DNA of 64,000 nucleotides from Streptomyces xanthophaeus (GTDB taxonomy: Bacteria; Actinomycetota; Actinomycetes; Streptomycetales; Streptomycetaceae): positions 3,873,501 to 3,937,500 of the forward strand of contig NZ_CP076543.1 in NCBI RefSeq assembly GCF_030440515.1, given 5' to 3'. This document shows, one piece after another, positions 15,940 to 24,907 of the stretch. Each line of letters begins with the position of its first letter. Within the stretch, counting starts at the first letter, position 1. The notes beneath the pieces are model-generated. The model saw only the letters and a program-made list of their open reading frames with translations. It was not told the origin of the DNA and made no database searches. The position numbers and the translations under genes were made by a program.

Positions 15940-17013
15940 TTACGCAAATTCACCTGCGATCAGTTCCGCGATCTGTGTGGCATTCAACGCTGCGCCCTTG
16001 CGGAGATTGTCGGCGCACACGAAGAACTCCAGGGCGTGACGGTCGTCGAGCGAGGCCCGCACCCGCCCCACCCACGCGGGATCCGTGCCGGCGGCGTCCA
16101 CGGGAGTGGGGAACTCCCCGGCGGCCGGGTCGTCCACGAGCACCACGCCGGGCGCGGCCTCCAGGATCTCCCGGGCGTGCGCGGCGTCCACCTCGCGCTC
16201 GAACCGGGCCCGCACCGTCAGCGAATGCCCGGTCAGCACCGGTACCTGTACGCAGGTCACCGACACCGGGAGCTGCTCCAGCTCCAGGATCCGGCGCGTC
16301 TCCCCGCGTACCGCCAGCTCGTGCGAGGACCAGCCGTCCGCGCGCAGCTCGCCGGACCAGGGCACGACATTGAGGGCGAGCGGGGCCGCGAAGGGGCCGG
16401 TGTCCTCGCCGACGGCACGGCGTACGTCTCCCGGCTGCTCGCCCAGGGAGGTCCCGGCGACCAGCGACTGCTGGCGGCGCAGCGCCTCGGAACCGGCCCG
16501 GCCGGCGGCGCTCGCGGCCTGGTACGAGGAGACGGCCAGGTCGCAGAGGGAGTACTCGAAGTGCAGCGCGCCCAGGGCCGCGATCATGGTGGCGGTCACG
16601 CAGTCGGGGCCGGCGACGATCCCGCGCGGCCGGATCCGTACGGCGTGCCCGTTGACCTCGGGCACCACCAGCGGGACCTCGGGGTCCTCCCGGAAGGCGG
16701 CGGACAGGTCGATGACGACGGAGCCGCGCGCGGTGACCACGGGGGCCCACCGGGCCGAGACGTCGGCCGGGGTGAGGAAGAGCGCGATGTCGCCCGGTCC
16801 GAGGCCGTCGAAGGCATCCTCGGTGAGGGCGATCACCTCGGTCTCCTCCGCGCGGACGGCCAGCATGCGGCCGGCCGAGCGCGCGGAGGCGATCAGGCGG
16901 ATCTCGCCCCAGACGTCCGCCCGCAGGGACAGCATCTGGAGCAGGACCGAACCGACTGCTCCGGTCGCCCCGACCACGGCGAGTGCCGGGCCGGAGGACC
17001 GGGTGCGGGTCAT
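15940..17013 (-). CDS. asd: Aspartate-semialdehyde dehydrogenase-like protein with altered active-site motifs
   Basis: Family role: reduces aspartyl phosphate to aspartate semialdehyde for Lys, Thr and Met synthesis. The 357-aa protein has the NADP-binding GATGAVGS, the nucleophile in [17 protein letters not shown], and the histidine in VPVLTGHSL. In canonical enzymes the nucleophile sits in NPNCTT and an Arg precedes VPV; here Asn is Asp, Thr is Val and that Arg is Gln. Cys and His are kept. It overlaps the lysC stop by four bases (ATGA), so the pair is coupled, as in other ask-asd operons. Either a functional variant or a paralogue with changed substrate binding. Confidence 0.75.
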   Translation of the reverse strand: MTRTRSSGPALAVVGATGAVGSVLLQMLSLRADVWGEIRLIASARSAGRMLAVRAEETEVIALTEDAFDGLGPGDIALFLTPADVSARWAPVVTARGSVVIDLSAAFREDPEVPLVVPEVNGHAVRIRPRGIVAGPDCVTATMIAALGALHFEYSLCDLAVSSYQAASAAGRAGSEALRRQQSLVAGTSLGEQPGDVRRAVGEDTGPFAAPLALNVVPWSGELRADGWSSHELAVRGETRRILELEQLPVSVTCVQVPVLTGHSLTVRARFEREVDAAHAREILEAAPGVVLVDDPAAGEFPTPVDAAGTDPAWVGRVRASLDDRHALEFFVCADNLRKGAALNATQIAELIAGEFA

Positions 17014-18284
17014 CGTCCGGTGCCGCCGTAGACGACGGCTTCGGCGCTGTCGGAGTCGAGGCCGAAGGCCGTGTGCACGGCGCGGACGGCCTCGTTGACG
17101 TCGTCCTGGCGGGTGACGACCGAGATGCGGATCTCGGAGGTCGAGATCAGCTCGATGTTCACGCCCGCGTCGGACAGCGCCTGGAAGAAGGAGGCGGTGA
17201 CGCCCGGGTTCGTCTTCATGCCCGCGCCGACCAGGGAGATCTTGCCGATCTGGTCGTCGTAGCGCAGGGAGTCGAAGCCGATCGCGCCCTTCGCCTTCTC
17301 CAGGGCCTCGATGGCCTTGTGGCCCTCGGTCTTGGGGAGCGTGAAGGAGATGTCCGTGAGGCCCGTGGAGGCCGCGGAGACGTTCTGCACGATCATGTCG
17401 ATGTTGATCTCGGCGTCCGCAATGGCGCGGAAGATCGCCGCGGCCTCGCCCGGCTTGTCCGGGACACCGACGACTGTGATCTTGGCTTCGGAGACGTCGT
17501 GCGCGACTCCGGAGATGATGGCGTGCTCCACCTGCGCGTCCCCTTGCGGATTCTCGTTGCTGACCCAGGTGCCCGGCAGTCCGGAGAAGGACGAGCGGAC
17601 GTGGATCGGGATGTTGTAGCGGCGCGCGTACTCGACGCAGCGGTGCAGCAGCACCTTGGAACCGGAGGCCGCGAGCTCCAGCATGTCCTCGGAGGAGATC
17701 CAGTCGATCTTCTTCGCCTTCTTCACGACGCGGGGGTCCGCGGTGAAGACGCCGTCGACGTCCGTGTAGATCTCGCACACCTCGGCGTCCAGCGCCGCGG
17801 CGAGCGCGACGGCGGTGGTGTCCGAGCCGCCCCGGCCGAGGGTGGTGATGTCCTTGGAGTCCGCGGACACCCCCTGGAAGCCGGCGACGATGGCGATGTT
17901 GCCCTCGTCCAGCGCGGTGCGGATCCGGCCCGGCGTGACATCGATGATGCGCGCTTTGTTGTGGACCGAGTCGGTGATCACGCCTGCCTGGCTACCGGTG
18001 AACGACTGGGCCTCGTGACCCAGGTTTTTGATCGCCATGGCCAGCAGGGCCATGGAGATCCGCTCCCCGGCGGTCAGCAGCATGTCGAATTCACGCCCGG
18101 CAGGCATCGGGGATACCTGCTCGGCGAGATCGATCAGCTCGTCCGTCGTGTCGCCCATCGCGGAAACCACGACGACCACCTGGTGGCCGTTCTTCTTGGC
18201 ATCCACGATCCGCTTGGCGACGCGCTTGATGCCTTCGGCATCCGCTACGGAGGAGCCTCCGTACTTCTGCACGACAAGGCCCAC
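17010..18284 (-). CDS. lysC: Aspartate kinase
   Basis: Phosphorylates aspartate, the first step to Lys, Thr, Met and diaminopimelate. The 424-aa protein has the kinase core ([47 protein letters not shown]) and two ACT domains ([40 protein letters not shown], then [12 protein letters not shown]), which give feedback control by Lys and Thr in this class. The GTG at 18284 with GAGGAGC upstream gives the family N-terminus GLVVQKYGG. An internal start for a separate beta subunit is common in relatives but not demonstrable here. Coupled to the downstream asd-like gene. Confidence 0.95.
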   Translation of the reverse strand: MGLVVQKYGGSSVADAEGIKRVAKRIVDAKKNGHQVVVVVSAMGDTTDELIDLAEQVSPMPAGREFDMLLTAGERISMALLAMAIKNLGHEAQSFTGSQAGVITDSVHNKARIIDVTPGRIRTALDEGNIAIVAGFQGVSADSKDITTLGRGGSDTTAVALAAALDAEVCEIYTDVDGVFTADPRVVKKAKKIDWISSEDMLELAASGSKVLLHRCVEYARRYNIPIHVRSSFSGLPGTWVSNENPQGDAQVEHAIISGVAHDVSEAKITVVGVPDKPGEAAAIFRAIADAEINIDMIVQNVSAASTGLTDISFTLPKTEGHKAIEALEKAKGAIGFDSLRYDDQIGKISLVGAGMKTNPGVTASFFQALSDAGVNIELISTSEIRISVVTRQDDVNEAVRAVHTAFGLDSDSAEAVVYGGTGR

Positions 18285-18413
18285 GTGCGCTCCTCGCTCA
18301 GTCCGTCTCATTGCTGGTGCAGTGTAACGAGCGACCGGGATCCGACCGCCTCGTACCACATCATGAGACGAGAAGATCAGAGAATGAGTTCCCGGTCCGG
18401 CCGCCGCGTTCGC

Positions 18414-19061
18414 TCAGGTGCGGCCGAGGCCGCCCAGCTCCTCGGCCATCACCTGTCCGGCCTGTTCCGCGAGGTCGTCCTCGGCCATGTCCTCGTCCGT
18501 GTCCAGGCCGTCCAGCGCCGCCAGCGGCTGGTCCAGGCGTACGTGGGCGATCAGCGACTGGAGGGCGCGCAGGGTCGCCGAGGCCGTCGGGCCCCAGTTG
18601 GTGAAGTACGAGAACTGCCACCACCACAGCGCCTCCGTGATGCGGCCCGACTGGTGGTGGATGAGCCCGTGCCGCAGGTCGGCGACCACGTCCGCCAGGT
18701 CGTCGGAGATCCGGTGGGCCACCGGGGCCTTGCGGGGCTCGTAGGGGTCGAAGACCTCGGAGTAGACGTCGACCGGCTCCAGCATGATCGCGAACCGCTC
18801 GCGAAGGTCGTCCACGTCCGGCTCCGGGCCCAGGTCGGGCTCGTAGCGCTCCTCCGGCAGCACGTCCTGGTACGCGCCCAGCCGGCCGCCCGCCAGCAGC
18901 AGCTGGGACACCTCCAGGAGGAGGAAGGGCACCGCACTGTCCGGGTCCTCGCCCTTGGCCACTTCGGTGACCGCAACGATGAACGACTCGATCTGGTCCG
19001 CGATCGAGGCGGCGAAGTCGTCCGGATCCTGGCCGAGGGCGTGCAGCGTTGCGTCAGACAT
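18414..19061 (-). CDS. DUF5063-family protein
   Basis: A 215-aa acidic helical protein of a conserved actinobacterial family. Features include the opening [54 protein letters not shown] and the aromatic [19 protein letters not shown]. No enzyme motif is recognised. Its start codon overlaps the end of recR by eight bp, so it is translated from the ybaB-recR message. The function is unknown; position suggests only co-expression with recombination genes. Confidence 0.8.
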   Translation of the reverse strand: MSDATLHALGQDPDDFAASIADQIESFIVAVTEVAKGEDPDSAVPFLLLEVSQLLLAGGRLGAYQDVLPEERYEPDLGPEPDVDDLRERFAIMLEPVDVYSEVFDPYEPRKAPVAHRISDDLADVVADLRHGLIHHQSGRITEALWWWQFSYFTNWGPTASATLRALQSLIAHVRLDQPLAALDGLDTDEDMAEDDLAEQAGQVMAEELGGLGRT

Positions 19062-19653
19062 CGAGAAGTCGCCTTCCTTCAAAGGCCCGCCCGAGCGTGA
19101 CCTCGTCCGCATACTCCAGATCTCCCCCGACGGGGAGCCCGCTGGCCAGGCGGGTGACCTTCAGGCCCATGGGCTTGATCATGCGGGCGAGGTAGGTGGC
19201 GGTCGCCTCGCCCTCCAGGTTCGGGTCGGTGGCCAGGATCAGCTCGGTCACCTCGCCGTCCGCCAGTCGCGCCAGCAGCTCGCGGATGCGCAGGTCGTCC
19301 GGGCCGACGCCCTCGATCGGGCTGATCGCGCCGCCGAGGACGTGGTACTTCCCCCGGAACTCGCGCGTCCGCTCAATCGCGACGACGTCCTTGGGCTCCT
19401 CGACGACACAGATGACCGTGAGGTCGCGGCGCGGATCGCGGCAGATGTTGCACCGCTCCTCCTGCGCCACGTTCCCGCACACCGCGCAGAACCGGACCTT
19501 GTCCTTGACCTCCAGCAGCGCGTGCGCGAGGCGGCGGACGTCGGTGGGCTCGGTCTGCAGGATGTGGAAGGCGATCCGCTGCGCGCTCTTGGGCCCGACG
19601 CCGGGCAGCCTGCCCAGTTCGTCGATCAGGTCCTGAACCACGCCTTCGTACAA
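19054..19653 (-). CDS. recR: Recombination protein RecR
   Basis: Forms a DNA-clamping ring with RecF/RecO and loads RecA at gaps. The 199-aa protein has the helix-hairpin-helix [20 protein letters not shown], the four-cysteine zinc finger (FCAVCGN, RCNICRD), a Toprim domain ([27 protein letters not shown]) and the end [20 protein letters not shown]. All motifs are intact and the length is standard. It lies 35 bp after ybaB and overlaps the DUF5063 gene. Confidence 0.97.
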   Translation of the reverse strand: MYEGVVQDLIDELGRLPGVGPKSAQRIAFHILQTEPTDVRRLAHALLEVKDKVRFCAVCGNVAQEERCNICRDPRRDLTVICVVEEPKDVVAIERTREFRGKYHVLGGAISPIEGVGPDDLRIRELLARLADGEVTELILATDPNLEGEATATYLARMIKPMGLKVTRLASGLPVGGDLEYADEVTLGRAFEGRRLLDV

Positions 19654-19688
19654 CGGACTGCCTTCTTTCGTCGGGTAGGGGAGGAGGG

Positions 19689-20033
19689 CTAGAACGGGAG
19701 GCCGGGAATACCGCTGCCGCCGCCCAGGCCCTGGGCCAGGGGGCCCAGCTTCTGCTGCTGGAGCGCCTGCGCATTCTCGTTGGCCGCCTGCACCGCGGCG
19801 ACCACCAGGTCGGCGAGCGTCTCCGTGTCCTCGGGGTCCACGGCCTTCGGGTCGATCACCAGCGCGCGCAGCTCACCGGATCCGGTGACGGTCGCCCTCA
19901 CCAGACCGCCGCCGGCCTGGCCCTCGACCTCGGTCCGTGCGAGCTCCTCCTGCGCGGCCGCGAGATCCTGCTGCATCTTCTGGGCCTGCTGGAGCAGCTG
20001 CTGCATGTTGGGCTGGCCACCACCGGGAATCAC
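19689..20033 (-). CDS. YbaB/EbfC-family nucleoid-associated protein
   Basis: A 114-aa DNA-binding dimer protein. It starts [20 protein letters not shown], continues with a helical [20 protein letters not shown] and the family strand [20 protein letters not shown], and ends in a Gly-rich tail. The GTG at 20033 follows GGAGTGAGTGCCCT. The ybaB-recR order is classic, but dnaX, which precedes it in many bacteria, is not in this window: the upstream neighbour is a divergent SLATT gene. Confidence 0.92.
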   Translation of the reverse strand: MIPGGGQPNMQQLLQQAQKMQQDLAAAQEELARTEVEGQAGGGLVRATVTGSGELRALVIDPKAVDPEDTETLADLVVAAVQAANENAQALQQQKLGPLAQGLGGGSGIPGLPF

Positions 20034-20302
20034 AGGGCACTCACTCCATACGTCGTACGTCGAGACCTTCGGAACGCTGGTCAATCCGAGCCTACGTGCT
20101 CCCCGGGCGCCGCGCCCTACGCCGTGAGGACCAACTCTTTCGAGTGAGAGACGAGGCGTGCGCGTACCTGATGGAGACCTCCTTGCGGGCGGAAATCCCG
20201 GGAATCGTCGCCCATCGCCCGTCATTCGAAGGTAGGAAGAGCATGCGCATCATTGCGCACACGCGCACCACCACACGTCAGCGCAGGCAGAGGGAGTGCC
20301 GG

Positions 20303-21049
20303 GTGAGCCAGCCGGAGATGCAGCCCGAGGGGCCACCCCGGGATCCCCGGGAGGAAGGCGGCGGACCGATGGCGGCGGGCGATCTGACCGGCCGGCCGTT
20401 CCCCCTCGGGGACTGGGGCGAGCCCGCCGAGCGGCTCGACGAGCTCTACCGGCGGGTCGAGGCCGACGCGCTGCGCACCGCCGAGTGGTACCTGTCCGAC
20501 CGGGCGTGGAAGCGGCGCGGTGCGCGCGTGCTGCGCGCCGGGGCGGCCGTGGGCGCCGTCACGGGCGCCTCGATGCCGCTGCTGGAACTGACGGGCTCGA
20601 TCCCGGGCGCCTCCACCTACGGCTACCTCGCGCTGCTGCTGGGCGCGGCCGCGCTGGCCTGCGACCGGTTCTTCGGACTGACGTCCGGGTGGATGCGGGA
20701 CGTGGCCACCGCCCAGGCCGTGCAGCGCCGGCTCCAGACCCTCCAGTTCGACTGGGCCTCGGAGAACGTGCGCGAGGTGCTCGGCCCCACCGAGGGCACG
20801 GCCAGCGAGGCCGCGGAGCGGTGCCTGACCGTGCTGCGCCGCTTCTCGGAGGACATCACCGAGCTGGTGCGCTCGGAGACGGCGGACTGGATGGTGGAGT
20901 TCCGGGCCGGGCCCGCGCCGCTGGTGATGCAGTCGCTGGGGGCCTCCGGGGGGCGCCCGGACCCGAACATCCCGCCCGCCCGCTTCCCGCTGCCGCCGGG
21001 CACCAGACCGAACATGCCCCGGCAGCGGCCGCCGGAGCAGCCCCGCTGA
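20303..21049 (+). CDS. SLATT-domain two-helix membrane protein
   Basis: A 248-aa protein with a disordered acidic N-terminus, the SLATT lead-in ADALRTAEWYLSDRAWKRRG, two membrane helices (about 95-112 and 118-135; AGAAVGAVTGASMPLLEL and YGYLALLLGAAALACD) and a helical tail TAQAVQRRLQTLQFDWA. SLATT proteins are proposed pore-forming effectors, often paired with nucleotide-sensing SLOG proteins in conflict systems. No SLOG gene is adjacent, and this lone chromosomal copy may have a housekeeping role. GTG start with AGGGAG six bases upstream. The C-terminus is Pro/Arg-rich. Confidence 0.75.
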   Translation: MSQPEMQPEGPPRDPREEGGGPMAAGDLTGRPFPLGDWGEPAERLDELYRRVEADALRTAEWYLSDRAWKRRGARVLRAGAAVGAVTGASMPLLELTGSIPGASTYGYLALLLGAAALACDRFFGLTSGWMRDVATAQAVQRRLQTLQFDWASENVREVLGPTEGTASEAAERCLTVLRRFSEDITELVRSETADWMVEFRAGPAPLVMQSLGASGGRPDPNIPPARFPLPPGTRPNMPRQRPPEQPR

Positions 21050-21165
21050 GGGACGGGCCGGGGTCATGGGAGACGGGCGGGGCCGTGGGAGACGCGGGGC
21101 CTCGCTGGAGACGGGCGGGGCCGGGGTTCCGCGCAGCGGACCCGTACCCCGCCCACCGGCCCGGC

Positions 21166-21816
21166 TCAGCTGAAGATGATCATCGACCCCTGGCCGAGGC
21201 TCCGCGTCGCGGCCGCATGCAGTCCCAGCCACACGTGCCGTTCACGGGCGAAGGGGCTGTCGTCGTACGGAATCGGCCCCGCCGGCTCCTCCAGCAGCGT
21301 CGGCCGCCCCGGCGGCGCCGGTGCGGCGGGCGGGTTCCCCGGGTCTATCCCGATGGCGGGGGCCACGAACAGCAGCTCCCGCAGCAGGCCCTGCACGGAC
21401 CCCAGCGGTCCGCCCCCGGCCAGCAGCTCCTCGTTCGCCAGCGGAGCCGCGAAGTCCACCGGGACATAGGCACCGGCGTGGTCGTAGTGCCACACCAGAT
21501 GCGACTGCTGGGCCGTGGGCTCGAACATCTCCAGCAGCTGCTCGTAGTCCCCGCCCAGCTCGTCCACCGGGGTCACGGGCAGCCCGCAGAGCTGGAGCAT
21601 GTACGCCCGCCGCAGGAAATGCAGGGCGTCGTAGTCGAAGCCCGCGACCGGGGCCACGTCCCCGCTCAGGCCCGGCATGTACGCGAACACGGGCACGGAC
21701 GGCAGTCCGGCCGCGCCCAGCGCCCTGTCGTACGAGGCGATCTCTTCCGCGAAGGGGTTGTCGGGGCTGTGGCACAGCACGTCGACAAGGGGGACCAGCC
21801 ACAGGTCACAGGCCAC
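21166..21816 (-). CDS. Conserved hypothetical protein
   Basis: A 216-aa soluble protein I cannot place in a named family with confidence. Features are LVDVLCHSPDNPFAEEIASY, FAYMPGLSGDVAPVAGFDYD, ALHFLRRAYMLQLCGLPVTP and HLVWHYDHAGAYVPVDFAAP; the last resembles proteins that report how much residual binding or feeding patterns occur in immunity-like families, but this is weak. The start is a GTG at 21816, giving VACDLWLVPLVDVL. It converges on the SLATT gene. Confidence 0.55.
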   Translation of the reverse strand: MACDLWLVPLVDVLCHSPDNPFAEEIASYDRALGAAGLPSVPVFAYMPGLSGDVAPVAGFDYDALHFLRRAYMLQLCGLPVTPVDELGGDYEQLLEMFEPTAQQSHLVWHYDHAGAYVPVDFAAPLANEELLAGGGPLGSVQGLLRELLFVAPAIGIDPGNPPAAPAPPGRPTLLEEPAGPIPYDDSPFARERHVWLGLHAAATRSLGQGSMIIFS

Positions 21817-21913
21817 TCGGCCTCCGATCAGTCGTTGTCGCCGATCCGGCCAGCGTAGTGGGCCGGACACCCTCCGCGAAGGGGTGCGCAGAACCTGGGC
21901 TCCCCCGGAAGCC

Positions 21914-22579
21914 TCAGAGGCGGGCGGCCCAGGCCAGGGCGTGCTCGTTGTAGCCGCGGACAATGCCGCGCACCGCGTCGGCGTCGGCCAGCGTCACCGC
22001 GTCCACCAGCTCGCTGTGACCGTCCCACAGCGCCGCCCGCAGCTGCGACTCGCGCTGGAGGTGGGGGACGGCGAAGACCCAGCACTGCACGCGGATGCGG
22101 TGCAGGAACTCGGAGATGTAGGTGTTGGCGACCAGCCCGCTCAGCTCCCGCCAGAAGCGCAGGTCGTAGCCGATCAGCACTTCGAGCGAACCGCTCTGCG
22201 CGGCCCGCCGGGCCTCCTCGCCCCGGCGGCGCACCGAGACCAGCAGCTCGCCGGAGCCGGGGGCGGTGCCGCGCTCGGCGAGGCGGCGGAAGATCCCGTC
22301 CACGACGAGCGAGCGGGCCTCGATCATGCCCCGGAAGTCGTCCACGGAGAAGATCCGCACGCGGAAGCCGCGGTGCTGGACGAGTTCGAGCAGCCCCTGG
22401 GCCGAGAGGTCCACGAGCGCCTCGCGCACCGGGGTCGCGGAGACCTCGTACTGCTCGGCGATCTGCTTGACGGTGAACTCGGTCCCCGGAGGCAGGCGTC
22501 CCGCGAGCACCTCGTCACGCAGCGCGTCCGCGATCTGCTGGCGAAGTGTGTTGCGGGTGACAGCTCCGCTGCCTGGCAT
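21914..22579 (-). CDS. GntR (FadR-subfamily) transcriptional regulator
   Basis: A 221-aa regulator. The N-terminal winged helix reads TLRQQIADALRDEVLAGRLP, PGTEFTVKQIAEQYEVSATP, VREALVDLSAQGLLELVQHR; the C-terminal all-helical FCD-type domain (IEARSLVVDGIFRRLAERG, HSELVDAVTLADADAVRGIV) binds an acid or metal. GGAG precedes the ATG at 22579. A dyad ATCGGT-N5-ACCGAT at 22644-22660 lies 65 bp upstream and is a candidate operator. The leftward aminotransferase gene lies directly upstream, making it the likely target. Confidence 0.87.
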   Translation of the reverse strand: MPGSGAVTRNTLRQQIADALRDEVLAGRLPPGTEFTVKQIAEQYEVSATPVREALVDLSAQGLLELVQHRGFRVRIFSVDDFRGMIEARSLVVDGIFRRLAERGTAPGSGELLVSVRRRGEEARRAAQSGSLEVLIGYDLRFWRELSGLVANTYISEFLHRIRVQCWVFAVPHLQRESQLRAALWDGHSELVDAVTLADADAVRGIVRGYNEHALAWAARL

Positions 22580-22643
22580 AGGGGTCCGTCTCCTGTCGTA
22601 GAGCTTCGGGACACCATAGGCCAGACAGAGCGGCTGAAAACCG

Positions 22644-22660
22644 ATCGGTAGCCAACCGAT
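22644..22660. promoter_or_regulatory. Candidate GntR operator
   Basis: Perfect dyad ATCGGT (22644-22649), AGCCA spacer, ACCGAT (22655-22660) in the spacer between the aminotransferase 3' end and the GntR start. Size fits a dimeric winged-helix regulator; binding is inferred. Confidence 0.45.
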
Positions 22661-22663
22661 ATC

Positions 22664-22698
22664 CGACATCCGCACCCGGTGTCCGGGTGCGGATGTCG
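22664..22698. terminator. Terminator-like hairpin
   Basis: Perfect 16-bp inverted repeat (22664-22679 / 22683-22698) with a three-base loop, 40 bp after the stop of the leftward aminotransferase gene. No T run follows, as is common in Streptomyces. Confidence 0.8.
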
Positions 22699-22737
22699 TG
22701 ACGGATGCCGACCCGCCCTCCCCCTGCGGGGGCGGGT

Positions 22738-24099
22738 CTAGCCGGCCGTGGTGTGGCGGTCGGCGACCGTCAGCGCCTCGTCCAGCAGGGCCAGGCCCTC
22801 CTTGGCCTCCGCCTCGGTGACGTTGCAGGGCGGGACCACGTGGGTGCGGTTCATGTTCACGAAGGGCCACAGGCCCGACGCCTTGCAGGCCGCCGCGAAC
22901 TCGGCCATCGGCGCGTTGTCCGCACCGGCCGCGTTGTACGGCACCAGCGGCTCGCGCGTCTGCTTGTCCCGTACGAGTTCCAGGGCCCAGAAGGCGCCCA
23001 GCCCGCGGACCTCGCCGACCGAGGGATGGCGCTCGGCGATCTCGGCCAGCGCGGGGCCGATCACGTTCTCACCGAGGTGGGCGGCGTGCTCGACGATGCC
23101 CTCCTCCTCCATCGTGTTGATCGTCGCGACGGCGGCGGCGCAGGCCAGGGGATGGCCGGAGTACGTCAGTCCGCCCGGGTAGGGGCGGGTGGCGAAGGTC
23201 TCGGCGATGGCGGCCGAGATGGCCACGCCGCCGAGCGGGACGTAGCCGCTGTTCACGCCCTTGGCGAAGGTGATCAGGTCGGGGGTGACGCCCCAGTGGT
23301 CGGCCGCGAACCACTTGCCGGTGCGGCCGAAGCCCGACATGACCTCGTCCAGGATGAAGACGATGCCGTGGCGGTCGCAGAGCTCGCGCACGCCCGCGAG
23401 GTAGCCGGCGGGCGGGGTCATGATGCCGGCGGTGCCGGGCACGCTCTCCAGGATGATCGCCGCGATGGTCTGCGGCCCCTCGAACGCGATGGTGTCGGCG
23501 AGGTGGGCGAGGGCCCGGGCGCACTCCTCGGCCTCGGTGGTGGCGTGGAAGGCGGAGCGGTAGAGGTACGGGCCCCAGAAGTGCACGACGCCGGCGGCGG
23601 CCGTGTCGGAGGGCCAGCGGCGCGGGTCGCCGGTCAGGTTGATCGCGGCGGCGGTGGCCCCGTGGTAGGAGCGGTAGGTGGAGAGCACCTTGGCGCGGCC
23701 CGTGTGCAGACGGGCCATGCGCACGGCGTTCTCGACGGCCTCGGCGCCGCCGTTGGTGAAGAAGATCTTGTCCAGGTCGCCCGGGGTCCGCTCGGCGATG
23801 AGGCGTGCGGCCTCGGAGCGGACGTCGACGGCGAAGCCGGGCGCGAGGGTGCAGAGCCGGGCGGCCTGCTCCTGGATCGCGGCGACGACCTTGGGGTGCT
23901 GGTGGCCGATGTTGGTGTTGACCAACTGGGAGGAGAAGTCGAGGAACCGCTTGCCTTCGTAGTCCCAGAAGTACGACCCCTCGGCCCCGGCGACGGCGAG
24001 GGGGTCGATCAGGGCCTGGGCGGACCAGGAGTGGAAGACGTGCTTCCGATCTGCGTCCTTCACGGTGGCAAGGGTGTGTGAGGTGACATGAGGGGTCAT
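22738..24099 (-). CDS. Class III PLP-dependent aminotransferase
   Basis: A 453-aa fold-type I omega-aminotransferase. Visible are FWDYEGKRFLDFSSQLVNTN, IFFTNGGAEAVENAVRMAR (phosphate binding), TYRSYHGATAAAINLTGDPR, the aspartate in FILDEVMSGFGRTGKWFA and the PLP lysine in ITFAKGVNSGYVPLGG, then LTYSGHPLACAAAVATI. Relatives act on taurine, beta-alanine or omega-amino acids with pyruvate or 2-oxoglutarate; the substrate cannot be chosen. TAGCGT ends six bases before the ATG (leaderless). The downstream GntR gene is the likely regulator. Confidence 0.87.
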   Translation of the reverse strand: MTPHVTSHTLATVKDADRKHVFHSWSAQALIDPLAVAGAEGSYFWDYEGKRFLDFSSQLVNTNIGHQHPKVVAAIQEQAARLCTLAPGFAVDVRSEAARLIAERTPGDLDKIFFTNGGAEAVENAVRMARLHTGRAKVLSTYRSYHGATAAAINLTGDPRRWPSDTAAAGVVHFWGPYLYRSAFHATTEAEECARALAHLADTIAFEGPQTIAAIILESVPGTAGIMTPPAGYLAGVRELCDRHGIVFILDEVMSGFGRTGKWFAADHWGVTPDLITFAKGVNSGYVPLGGVAISAAIAETFATRPYPGGLTYSGHPLACAAAVATINTMEEEGIVEHAAHLGENVIGPALAEIAERHPSVGEVRGLGAFWALELVRDKQTREPLVPYNAAGADNAPMAEFAAACKASGLWPFVNMNRTHVVPPCNVTEAEAKEGLALLDEALTVADRHTTAG

Positions 24100-24208
24100 G
24101 TCGTCACGCTAGAAGTGCGCAGGTGGGGCGGGACATCGGCGGACTGTATGGGGGTGGGGCGCCGCTCTCGGCAGTCTGTCTGTGAGGGGCTCGAACGCCC
24201 CTCCGAGA

Positions 24209-24245
24209 TTGACAGCATCCTGTCGTTATGACAGTCTATTGTCAT
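24209..24245 (+). promoter_or_regulatory. Promoter with two dyads before the DJ-1/MarR pair
   Basis: A TTGACA -35-like box (24209-24214) overlaps a dyad GACAG-N4-CTGTC (24211-24224). A second dyad ATGACA-N6-TGTCAT occupies 24228-24245, about 30 bp before the ATG. The shared TGACA half-site suggests one dimeric regulator, most simply the MarR protein encoded second in the operon. Confidence 0.6.
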
Positions 24246-24277
24246 AGAGCAGGAACCACGCTGGAGGCGAAAGCACC

Positions 24278-24907
24278 ATGAGCGAGACCCCGCGCAAGCC
24301 CGTCCACCTCGCGGTCTACGACACGTACGCGGACTGGGAGACCGGCCACACCACCGCGCACCTCACCCAGCGCGGCCACACCGTGCGCACGGTCGGCATG
24401 AGCGCCGCGCAGCCGGTCACCACCATGGGCGGCGTCCGCATCCAGCCTGATCTGGCCCTGGCCGACCTGCGACCGGAGGACTCCTCGCTGCTGATCCTCA
24501 CGGGCGCGTCCCTGTGGGACACCAGCGACGACCTGAACCCGTTCGCGGCCAAGGCGAGGGAGTTCCTGGCCGCCGGAGTCCCGGTCGCGGCGATCTGCGG
24601 AGCCACCGCCGGCCTCGCCCGCGAGGGCCTGCTGGACGGCCGGACCCACACCAGCGCCGCCTCCTTCTACCTGGCCGAGCAGCCCGGCTACGGGGGCGCC
24701 GAGAGCTACGTCGAGGCCGACGCGGTGACCGACGGCGACCTGATCACGGCGGGGCCGACGGAGCCGGTGGCCTTCGCCCGCGAGGTCTTCGCCCGCCTGG
24801 ACGTCTACAAGCCGGAGGTCCTGGACGCCTGGTACGGGCTCTTCCACGACTCGGACGCGAGCGCGTACCCGGTCCTGATGGCGGCATCGGCGGCCGGCGA
24901 TGCGTGA
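24278..24907 (+). CDS. DJ-1/PfpI-family protein
   Basis: A 209-aa class I glutamine-amidotransferase-like protein. The fold signature begins VHLAVYDTYADWETGHTTAH, continues with DSSLLILTGASLWD, and the nucleophile elbow is AAICGATAGLAREGLLDG with Cys at about residue 108. The family covers proteases, hydratases and glyoxalases acting in stress or carbonyl detoxification; the exact reaction is unknown. GGAGGC lies before the ATG. The next gene's ATG overlaps its stop by eight bases, so the pair is coupled and probably controlled from the dyads at 24209-24245. Confidence 0.82.
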   Translation: MSETPRKPVHLAVYDTYADWETGHTTAHLTQRGHTVRTVGMSAAQPVTTMGGVRIQPDLALADLRPEDSSLLILTGASLWDTSDDLNPFAAKAREFLAAGVPVAAICGATAGLAREGLLDGRTHTSAASFYLAEQPGYGGAESYVEADAVTDGDLITAGPTEPVAFAREVFARLDVYKPEVLDAWYGLFHDSDASAYPVLMAASAAGDA

